From the NCBI GenBank assembly GCA_002367305.1, contig DFBG01000133.1:3064-8125 (forward strand): 5,062 bases of DNA, given 5' to 3'. This DNA is from Actinobacteria bacterium UBA3086 (GTDB lineage Bacteria; Actinomycetota; Coriobacteriia; Anaerosomatales; UBA3086). A program made the position numbers and the translations under genes. Positions 1 through 5,062 of this stretch are shown one piece after another (within the stretch, counting starts at the first letter, position 1; every line of letters starts with the position of its first letter). The notes below the pieces were generated by a model. That model did no database searches, had not been told where the DNA came from, and saw only the letters and a program-made list of their open reading frames with translations.

Positions 1-1026
1 GGTGCTCAGCTTGCTGTCGATGTTCTGAATGAGAACGGCGGCATCATGGGCAAGCAGGTCGAGCTCGTGAACATGGATGGCAAGAGCGATCCTGTCACGG
101 TCGGCAACATAGCCAAGCAGATGGTCGACCAAGGTGCTGTGGCTATCATCACGCCCAGCGACTTCGACTTTGGTGGTCCTGCGAGCCGCGAGGCCCAGAA
201 GGCCGGTATCGTCGGCATCTCTCCCTGTGCATCCTCTCCGCTCTTTGGCTCCGAGGCTCTTGGTGACAAGCAGTTCACCATGTCCATGTGGAACACCACC
301 ATGGGCGCAGCCACGGCCGAGTTCGCATTCAACGACAAGGGCTGGGAATCGGTCTACGTCATCACTGATGACTTCATCGACTACACCAAGAGCCTGAGCC
401 GCTACTTCATCGTGCGTTTCGATGAGCTTGGTGGCGACGTTATCTTCGAGGACACCTATACGCAGGGCCAGGCCGATGTCTCGGCTCAGGTTGCGCGCAT
501 CAAGGCTCTCGATGAGAAGCCTGATTTCATCTATATCTCCTCATACATGCCTGACCTTGCACTCATGATCCGCTCGCTTCGCGAGAACGGTCTGGACATG
601 CCCGTCGTCGGCGGCGACGCCTATGACGATCCGGGCCTGTTCGAAGCTCTGGGTACCGAGTACGGCAACGATATCTACTTCGATACGCACGGCTTCCTTT
701 CCGACGAGGCTAACCCCGCATACTCCGACTTCGCGGCGGCCTATGAGGATAAGTTCGACGAGGCTCCTGACGCCGTGTGGGTCATGCCCGGATATGACGT
801 CGTCATGTTGATCGCTGAGACGATCGAAGAGGCTGGTAGCATCGATGGCGAGGCTATGGTCGAGGTCATGGAGAGCCACGAGTACGACCTTCTCACCGGT
901 AAGCTCCAGTGGGGCGATCATGCGTCCAGCCACGAGCCCAACAAGGCTGCCGCCATGGTCGAGCTCATTGATGGTGAGCCGCAGTTCATGGGTTGGGTCA
1001 TTCCCGACAGCATTCCCGCACCGTAA
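1..1026 (+). CDS. Branched-chain amino acid/amide-type ABC transporter substrate-binding protein (5' partial)
   Basis: This is the extracytoplasmic solute receptor of the importer encoded downstream. Frame 1 is open from the first base, so the gene begins upstream; the ATG at 46 is internal, because the codons before it continue the family's N-terminal helix (GAQLAVDVLNENGGI, the usual 'GA.LAV..iN..GGI.G' stretch). 341 residues are visible, ending with TAA at 1024-1026. Perhaps 40-70 residues, including the signal peptide or lipobox, are missing. The fold is the type I periplasmic-binding (Peripla_BP_6, LivJ/LivK-like) two-lobe protein. The first lobe carries the IITPSDFDFGGPAS and SPCASSPLF loops, and the second carries the TQGQADVSAQVARIKAL, PDFIYISSY and SLRENGLDMPVVGGDAY segments. 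The protein is rich in Asp and Glu. Its ligand cannot be read from the sequence; the downstream amidase suggests an amide. The family is certain, the ligand inferred. Confidence 0.93.
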   Translation, partial: GAQLAVDVLNENGGIMGKQVELVNMDGKSDPVTVGNIAKQMVDQGAVAIITPSDFDFGGPASREAQKAGIVGISPCASSPLFGSEALGDKQFTMSMWNTTMGAATAEFAFNDKGWESVYVITDDFIDYTKSLSRYFIVRFDELGGDVIFEDTYTQGQADVSAQVARIKALDEKPDFIYISSYMPDLALMIRSLRENGLDMPVVGGDAYDDPGLFEALGTEYGNDIYFDTHGFLSDEANPAYSDFAAAYEDKFDEAPDAVWVMPGYDVVMLIAETIEEAGSIDGEAMVEVMESHEYDLLTGKLQWGDHASSHEPNKAAAMVELIDGEPQFMGWVIPDSIPAP

Positions 1027-1046
1027 TCTTCGGGTGCAGTAACGAT

Positions 1047-1094
1047 GTGGACGGCTAGGAGGGGGCCCGAATGGGCTCCCTCCATACCGTCTGC
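1047..1094 (+). promoter_or_regulatory. Strong intercistronic stem-loop, probably mRNA-stabilising or attenuating
   Basis: Between the binding-protein stop and livG, bases 1058-1068 (GGAGGGGGCCC) pair with 1073-1083 (GGGCTCCCTCC) around a GAAT loop. This gives 11 base pairs with one G-U wobble. After a 3x3 internal loop, 1047-1054 can pair with 1087-1094 for another 8 pairs, including two wobbles. No run of T follows the stem (next bases ATACCGTCTGCG), so it is not a canonical intrinsic terminator. In binding-protein-dependent transport operons, hairpins at this place commonly protect the upstream mRNA from 3' exonucleases or partly stop transcription, giving more receptor than membrane components. 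The pairing is read directly; that role is inferred. Confidence 0.7.
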
Positions 1095-1118
1095 GACACG
1101 TGATTCATTGCGAACAGT

Positions 1119-1124
1119 GGAGAG
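1119..1124 (+). promoter_or_regulatory. Ribosome binding site of livG (decides the start)
   Basis: GGAGAG lies 4 bases before the ATG at 1129 (7 bases between the start of the GAG core and the ATG). It supports 1129 over the in-frame ATG at 1045, whose upstream region (GGGTGCAGTAACG) has no comparable site and whose product would have to be read through the stem-loop. Confidence 0.6.
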
Positions 1125-1128
1125 CTGT

Positions 1129-1869
1129 ATGGAATCGAATTCGAACCAGGTGCACACGCTCAGTGTGACCGATCTCTGCAAGTCATTCGCGGGTCTGAAG
1201 GCGGTCGACGGTGTCAGTTTCAGTCTTCAGACGGGCGAAGTGTTCGGTCTTATCGGACCTAACGGTTCGGGAAAGACAACGCTCATCAATCTCATCACCG
1301 GCCTGCTGCCCGCCACGAGCGGCACCGTGCACGTCGATGAAACGAAGACGACGGGCAAGCCTCCTCATCGTGTGTCACGTGCGGGCATCGCCCGTACGTT
1401 CCAGACCGTGCGCCTGTTCAGGGAGCTGACGGTTCTCGAGAACGTCGAGGTCGCTGCGGTCAGCATGGGCTTTCCTCGCCGTGAAGCGGTGAGTACAGCG
1501 CACGATCTGTTGGTCGAGATGGGTATCGAGGGCTACGAGACGCGTCTCGCCGGAGAGATCCCCTTTGGCTATCAGAGGAAGCTCGAGATCGCTCGCGCGC
1601 TGGCCATGAAGCCCAAGTTCCTGCTTCTGGACGAGCCCGCGGCCGGTCTCAACGAGGAGGAGAGCGATCTTCTGCTGGAGCAGCTTCGCACCATTCCCTT
1701 GAGCAAACATGTCGGGGTGCTCATCGTTGAACATGACATGCGGCTTATGATGAATCTCTGCGATCGACTGCACGTCCTGAACTACGGCAAGACCATCGCG
1801 CACGGTACGCCGGCGGAGGTGCGTACTGATCCTCGGGTCGTCAGCGCATACCTCGGAAGCGCGGGGTGA
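1129..1869 (+). CDS. livG: ABC transporter ATP-binding protein, LivG type
   Basis: One of the two cytoplasmic ATPases of the importer; it binds and hydrolyses ATP to drive uptake. The 246-residue product has Walker A GPNGSGKTT (43-51), a Q-loop in RTFQ (Gln92), Walker B LLLDEP (165-170) with catalytic Glu169, D-loop AAGLN (171-175) and the switch His in VEHDM (His202). The C-terminal stretch VVSAYLG is typical of LivG. The signature motif at 144-148 is IPFGY; LivG proteins generally depart from LSGGQ (often LPYGQ), but Tyr at the last position looks less usual. The distance between Q-loop and signature (about 52 residues) is shorter than in E. coli LivG, as I recall it, which agrees with a slightly short protein. 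The ATG at 1129 is preferred to the upstream in-frame ATG at 1045: it has a ribosome binding site, and the 28 extra residues would be encoded by the hairpin and lack family character. It follows the binding-protein gene by 102 bases and precedes livF by 10. The LivG/LivF assignment rests on motifs and is firm. Confidence 0.94.
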   Translation: MESNSNQVHTLSVTDLCKSFAGLKAVDGVSFSLQTGEVFGLIGPNGSGKTTLINLITGLLPATSGTVHVDETKTTGKPPHRVSRAGIARTFQTVRLFRELTVLENVEVAAVSMGFPRREAVSTAHDLLVEMGIEGYETRLAGEIPFGYQRKLEIARALAMKPKFLLLDEPAAGLNEEESDLLLEQLRTIPLSKHVGVLIVEHDMRLMMNLCDRLHVLNYGKTIAHGTPAEVRTDPRVVSAYLGSAG

Positions 1870-1879
1870 GAAGGGAATC

Positions 1880-2614
1880 ATGCTTACCATCAAAGACTTG
1901 AACGCATCCTATGGTGCGATCACGGCGCTCCACGGCCTGTCCCTCGAGGTCGAGGAGGGCGAACTTGTTGCGCTGCTGGGAACCAATGGAGCAGGAAAAT
2001 CCACGACGCTGAAGTCCATCTGCGGCGTGTTGAAGCCCACGAGTGGCACGGTCACCTTCCTTGGTGAGGAGATCACGGGCAAGACGCCCGAGGCGATCCT
2101 CAGGAAGGGCATCTCGCTCGTGCCCGAGGGCCGAGAGATCTTCACCAGTCTGACGGTCTCCGAGAATCTGCGTCTGGGTGCCTTCAGCTCGTATAACAAG
2201 AAACGGTATCAGGCGGATCTCGAGGAGATGTTCGAGCTCTTCCCCATCCTCAAGGATCGCTTCAATCAGCCCGGGGGTCTCCTCTCCGGAGGCGAGCAGC
2301 AGCAGTTGGCGATCGCGCGTGCGCTCATGAGCCATCCCAAGTTGCTCATGCTCGATGAGCCCTCGCTCGGCCTGTCTCCCACGCTGGTCAATCAGATCTT
2401 CGACCTCATCGCCAAACTGCGCGAACGAGGCACCACTATCCTGCTGGTTGAGCAGAATGCCGAGCGTGCGGTGCATCTCGCCGATCGCGTGTACGTGCTC
2501 AACACAGGCAACCTCGAGTTCGCTGGCACGCCCGATCAGCTCGAGAAGGAACTGGACATCGCGGATGTCTACTTCGGTGGCGATGGAGAAGGACATCATG
2601 AGGTGACGTTGTGA
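1880..2614 (+). CDS. livF: ABC transporter ATP-binding protein, LivF type
   Basis: Second cytoplasmic ATPase, expected to pair with LivG beneath the LivH/LivM channel. The 244 residues match the usual LivF length. Visible motifs are Walker A GTNGAGKST (34-42; most relatives have GANGAGK), VPEGR (81-85) with Glu83 at the Q-loop position, signature LSGGE (135-139), Walker B LLMLDEP (155-161) with Glu160, SLGLSP after it, and LVEQNA, where Gln192 occupies the switch-His position. Glu in the Q-loop and Gln in the switch are hallmarks of LivF rather than damage. The ATG at 1880 has AAGGG 4 bases upstream and lies 10 bases after the livG stop. The 3' end overlaps livH by 4 bases (GTGA). The last residues (GGDGEGHHEVTL) extend past the usual YLGG-like ending and are polar. 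Confidence 0.95.
   Translation: MLTIKDLNASYGAITALHGLSLEVEEGELVALLGTNGAGKSTTLKSICGVLKPTSGTVTFLGEEITGKTPEAILRKGISLVPEGREIFTSLTVSENLRLGAFSSYNKKRYQADLEEMFELFPILKDRFNQPGGLLSGGEQQQLAIARALMSHPKLLMLDEPSLGLSPTLVNQIFDLIAKLRERGTTILLVEQNAERAVHLADRVYVLNTGNLEFAGTPDQLEKELDIADVYFGGDGEGHHEVTL
2600..2606 (+). promoter_or_regulatory. Ribosome binding site of livH inside the livF 3' end
   Basis: GAGGTGA sits 4 bases before the GTG at 2611 and within the last codons of livF. It supports the GTG start that overlaps the livF stop as GTGA, and implies coupled translation of the two genes. Confidence 0.65.
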
Positions 2615-3504
2615 TATTCGGTGAGTTCGTGATCAACACATTGAGCCTTGGGAGTCTGTACGCACTGGTCGCACTCGGTCTGGTGTTCGTATACGGCATC
2701 CTGAAGCTCGTCAACTTCGCATACGGCGAATATGTCATGGTTGCAGGCTATTCGATGTACATCCTGGGCGCTTTTACACCTGTTCCCTGGTGGGTCACGA
2801 TGATCGTCGCGGTGGCCATGGCTGCACTCACGAGTTATCTGACCGAGTTGGTCGCGTTCCGACGGGTGCGTCAGAAGTCGGACAATGCTGCTCTGGTGAC
2901 GTCGTTCGCTGTTATGGTACTGCTGCAGAACGCGGTGCTCCTCTTCGTATCTCCCCGAGCGCGCGCGGTCAAGCTTCCGTCGGCATTCAGCGAATCAATC
3001 ACCATACTCGGTGTGGTCACCCCGCTGCGCAACGTGTTGACCATCGCCACGACTCTGGTGCTCCTGCTCGGTCTCACACTTCTCATGAAGTACACCGTTC
3101 TGGGTATTGCGATGAGGGCGGCCGCCGACAAGTTCACCACGACTCGGCTCATGGGTGTGCAGGCTAACCTGGTCATCTCGTTTGCTTTCATCATCAGTGG
3201 ATTTTTGGCCGGCGTGGTCTCGATCTTCTGGGTCGGACGATCGGCCTCGGTCGATCCGCTCATCGGCTTCACACCGTTGTTGATCGCATTCATCGCCACC
3301 GTCATCGGTGGAATGAACTCGCTGGTCGGGGCGGTGGCTGGTGGGTATGTCTATGGACTGCTGTTCAATATCCTGAGCATCACGTTGCCCGCATCCATGA
3401 TCAGTTACCGTGATGCGTTCATGTTCATGATCGTGATTCTGTTCCTTCTGCTCAGACCCGAGGGCATGATCAAGGGCAACTATACCGAGGAGCGTGTCGG
3501 ATGA
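2611..3504 (+). CDS. livH: ABC transporter permease, LivH type
   Basis: Integral membrane subunit forming half of the translocation channel. The 297-residue product is hydrophobic throughout, with about eight membrane segments (roughly 8-30, 38-57, 60-80, 95-114, 141-160, 186-207, 221-250 and 267-282). Family landmarks are LVNFAYGEY (33-41; most relatives have NFAHGE), the cytoplasmic EAA-type coupling loop TVLGIAMRAAADKFTTTRLM (162-181) that contacts the ATPase, the TVIGGMNSLVGAVAGG glycine-rich stretch (230-245) and the terminal LLRPEGMIKG. The start is GTG, supported by GAGGTGA at 2600-2606 and by correct placement of the first membrane segment. It overlaps livF by 4 bases and livM by 4 bases. 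Substrate specificity cannot be deduced from this subunit. The family is clear. Confidence 0.94.
   Translation: MIFGEFVINTLSLGSLYALVALGLVFVYGILKLVNFAYGEYVMVAGYSMYILGAFTPVPWWVTMIVAVAMAALTSYLTELVAFRRVRQKSDNAALVTSFAVMVLLQNAVLLFVSPRARAVKLPSAFSESITILGVVTPLRNVLTIATTLVLLLGLTLLMKYTVLGIAMRAAADKFTTTRLMGVQANLVISFAFIISGFLAGVVSIFWVGRSASVDPLIGFTPLLIAFIATVIGGMNSLVGAVAGGYVYGLLFNILSITLPASMISYRDAFMFMIVILFLLLRPEGMIKGNYTEERVG
3487..3492 (+). promoter_or_regulatory. Ribosome binding site of livM
   Basis: GAGGAG lies 8 bases before the ATG at 3501, inside the last codons of livH. With the ATGA stop/start overlap it fixes the livM start and allows both coupled and independent initiation. Confidence 0.65.
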
Positions 3505-4571
3505 GTCTGTTGCAGTCGCCCCTCTCCAGGATGGCGAAACACTCCACGGCGTGGATTCTCGCTGCCGTGCTTGTCGTCGGCGCGTTCGTTCTGAACATGG
3601 CCGCGTCGGGGGTTATCGTCGACATCTACACGTACTTCTGCATCAACCTGATGCTCGTGCTCGGGCTGCAGATATTCATGGGCAACTCAGGGATACTCAA
3701 CTGGACCTACGTCGGATTCGTGGGGATCGGCGCCTACGCGTCCTCGATCCTTTCGACGTCTCCGGCGGTCAAGGAGATGGCTGTCGCGAACATGTATCCC
3801 AGCCTGGTCGAGCTGCAGACTCCCATCATCCCGGCGCTCATCATCGGCGGACTCGTGGCGGCTGCGGTGGCTGCCGCCATCGCATGGCCGCTCATGCGCC
3901 TTTCGAACGCCGTGGGCGTCATCACGCTTTTTGCGACGCTGATCGTCATCCACGTGCTGATGACCCAGTGGGACAACGTCACCAATGGACCGCGTACGTT
4001 CTTTGGCGTCGAGTACTACACCACCATCTTCATCGCCGCCGGTGCGGCTGCGGTGACCCTTGTCGCTGCGTACTATTTCCGGGAGTCCTCTCTTGGTCTG
4101 CGCGTGCGGGCCTCTCGCGATGACCGATTCGCCGCCATGGCGTGCGGGGTCAGCGTCGTCGGTGTGCGCTACTACACATTCATTCTGAGCTCGTTCGTGG
4201 CCGGTCTGGGCGGTGGGATCTGGGCGCACTACATCACCTCGTTCTCGCCCAAATCCTTCTATATGGCCGAGGCGTTCGTTCTGATCACCATGCTCGTGAT
4301 CGGCGGCGCGGGGAGTATCTCCGGCGCCACGATCGGTGCGGTGATCGTGACGGTCATGCGGGAGTCGCTCAGGCAGATCGAAGGGTTCCTCAACAACTCA
4401 GGAGTGATCGACTTCCAAGTGTATGGGCTCACGGAGCTCACCGTGGCCATACTCATGATCATCATTCTGATATGGAGACCCGAAGGCATCGTCGGCGGGC
4501 AGGAGTTGCGTCTGCCATTCGTGGGATCCAAGCATCGTTCGGCTGAGAGTGCGGACGAGGCGAGCTCCTGA
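3501..4571 (+). CDS. livM: ABC transporter permease, LivM type
   Basis: Second channel-forming membrane subunit, partner of LivH. The 356 residues begin with a short basic N-terminus, then a membrane segment at about 17-36, followed by about eight more (43-62, 66-85, 108-132, 136-155, 172-192, 224-245, 256-285, 310-326). Landmarks are GFVGIGAYASSIL (72-84), the EAA-type coupling loop around SSLGLRVRASRDDRFAAMAC (196-215), the VIGGAGSISGATIGA stretch (266-280) and the WRPEGIVGG ending of the membrane core (325-333). A hydrophilic tail of about 20 residues rich in Ser, Ala, Asp and Glu follows. The segment NWTYVGF (67-73) replaces the family's usual SLGHAAF-like sequence. ATG at 3501 overlaps the livH stop (ATGA) with GAGGAG 8 bases upstream. 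The stop at 4569-4571 is 48 bases before the amidase gene, with no terminator between. Confidence 0.94.
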   Translation: MSLLQSPLSRMAKHSTAWILAAVLVVGAFVLNMAASGVIVDIYTYFCINLMLVLGLQIFMGNSGILNWTYVGFVGIGAYASSILSTSPAVKEMAVANMYPSLVELQTPIIPALIIGGLVAAAVAAAIAWPLMRLSNAVGVITLFATLIVIHVLMTQWDNVTNGPRTFFGVEYYTTIFIAAGAAAVTLVAAYYFRESSLGLRVRASRDDRFAAMACGVSVVGVRYYTFILSSFVAGLGGGIWAHYITSFSPKSFYMAEAFVLITMLVIGGAGSISGATIGAVIVTVMRESLRQIEGFLNNSGVIDFQVYGLTELTVAILMIIILIWRPEGIVGGQELRLPFVGSKHRSAESADEASS

Positions 4572-4604
4572 GATTCGTGATTGCTCTATCGGTTCATCTG
4601 AAAC

Positions 4605-4611
4605 GAGGAGG
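4605..4611 (+). promoter_or_regulatory. Strong ribosome binding site of the amidase gene
   Basis: GAGGAGG, a near-perfect match to the 16S rRNA complement, ends 8 bases before the ATG at 4620. It is the best site in the window and fixes the amidase start. The 48-base gap after livM (4572-4619) shows no terminator and no convincing promoter, so co-transcription with the transporter is likely. Confidence 0.75.
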
Positions 4612-4619
4612 TTGCACCA

Positions 4620-5062
4620 ATGGCACCTGATCTGACTCGAGACAAGGCGTTCTTCGCATTCTCGCCGGACGTTCCGCCGGTCATGCGCGCCAAGCAGGGC
4701 GAAGAGCTGCTGCTGACGACGCATGACTGCTTCAGCGGTCAGCTCAAGAGCTCGACCGATACGCTTGAGGAGCTTGACTGGAGCATCACCAATCCCGCAA
4801 CGGGGCCCGTGTACATCGAGGACACCAAGCCCGGTGACATCCTGCGCATCGACCTTCATGAGGTCAAGGCGACCGGGCCGTCGGTCATGGTCGCGATTCC
4901 GGGAGCGGGCTCCATGGGTGACCTGATCACGGAGCAGGAGACCACCATCCTGGAGCACACGGAGGATTCCGTCGTGTACAAGGGCAAGGTCACCGTTCCC
5001 CAGAAGCCCATGATCGGTGTCATCGGTGTTGCTCCTGCAAGTGGCGAGATTCCCAACAGCAC
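4620..5062 (+). CDS. Acetamidase/formamidase family protein (3' partial)
   Basis: Cytoplasmic amidohydrolase family that splits formamide, acetamide and related short amides into the carboxylate and ammonia. 147 complete codons are visible; the frame is open to the window end. Features of the FmdA/AmdA family include GEELLLTTHDCFSGQL (27-42), the NPATGPVYIEDTKPGDILRI stretch (58-77) and the PMIGVIGVAPASGEIP segment (130-145). The glycine-rich HGGNMD-type motif normally follows within a few residues, just beyond the window. Spacing of these elements suits the short (about 300-residue) form rather than the roughly 400-residue formamidase, so about half the protein is missing. No signal peptide is present. 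It starts at ATG 4620 after a strong ribosome binding site and lies 48 bases downstream of livM, so it is probably the catabolic partner of the transporter. Family is confident; the exact substrate is not, since many members are annotated without biochemical test. Confidence 0.9.
   Translation, partial: MAPDLTRDKAFFAFSPDVPPVMRAKQGEELLLTTHDCFSGQLKSSTDTLEELDWSITNPATGPVYIEDTKPGDILRIDLHEVKATGPSVMVAIPGAGSMGDLITEQETTILEHTEDSVVYKGKVTVPQKPMIGVIGVAPASGEIPNS

Noticed and set aside
1045..1128. N-terminal extension of LivG from the ATG at 1045
   Set aside because: It would be translated through the stem-loop, has no ribosome binding site, and gives 28 residues without family resemblance. ATG 1129 has GGAGAG upstream and gives the normal N-terminus.
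1097..1140. Possible promoter before livG (TTGCGA at 1108-1113; CACGTG palindrome at 1097-1102)
   Set aside because: No acceptable -10 element lies 16-18 bases downstream of TTGCGA, and a six-base palindrome alone is not evidence for an operator.
1841..2599. 252-codon open frame on the minus strand across livF
   Set aside because: It is an antisense shadow of a clear LivF gene; its residues show low-complexity Glu/Leu/Arg composition with no family motif, as expected from the codon bias of the real gene.
3687..4229. 180-codon minus-strand frame and 209-codon plus-strand frame overlapping livM
   Set aside because: Both are rich in Arg, His and Asp and lack any recognisable domain; the LivM frame over the same bases has full membrane topology and family motifs.
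4565..4611. CTCCT (4565-4569) able to pair with AGGAG (4606-4610) and hide the amidase ribosome binding site
   Set aside because: Only five pairs with a 36-base loop and no extension on either side; too weak to claim a regulatory switch.
1..5062. A wholly new biological system
   Set aside because: Every gene belongs to a well-known family and the pairing of amide hydrolase with this transporter type has precedent; no unexplained gene, array or repeat remains.

Overview
This window is a single-strand (+) operon fragment: a five-component branched-chain amino acid type (HAAT/Liv family) ABC importer followed by the start of an acetamidase/formamidase family gene. The order is substrate-binding protein (5' end outside the window), LivG-type ATPase, LivF-type ATPase, LivH-type permease, LivM-type permease, then the amidase (3' end outside the window). 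No RNA genes, mobile elements, CRISPR arrays or long empty stretches are visible; the two real intergenic gaps are about 102 and 48 bases.

The DNA is moderately GC-rich (around 60% by eye), with G/C-ending codons preferred, ATG and GTG starts, and clear GGAGG-type ribosome binding sites. An actinobacterium, perhaps of the Coriobacteriia type, would fit, but this is a weak guess: the window contains no phylogenetic marker gene.

Layout. Bases 1-1026 encode the C-terminal 341 residues of the periplasmic-type or lipid-anchored binding protein. Bases 1027-1128 hold a strong stem-loop (core 1058-1083) without a U-tract, which probably protects the upstream mRNA or attenuates read-through. livG (1129-1869), livF (1880-2614), livH (2611-3504) and livM (3501-4571) are packed tightly: a 10-base gap, then a GTGA overlap, then an ATGA overlap, consistent with translational coupling. 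After 48 bases, a strong ribosome binding site starts the amidase at 4620, which runs off the end.

How the parts work together: the binding protein captures a small polar solute outside the membrane, LivH/LivM form the channel and LivG/LivF power it. The adjoining amidase suggests that the solute is a short-chain amide (formamide, acetamide or similar) or urea rather than a branched-chain amino acid, with cytoplasmic hydrolysis releasing ammonia. This resembles the known pairing of formamidase with an amide/urea ABC transporter in methylotrophs, so the system looks like a variant of a known theme, not an undescribed class. The more unusual details are the intercistronic hairpin, the divergent signature motif in LivG, and matched His-to-Tyr changes in both permeases.
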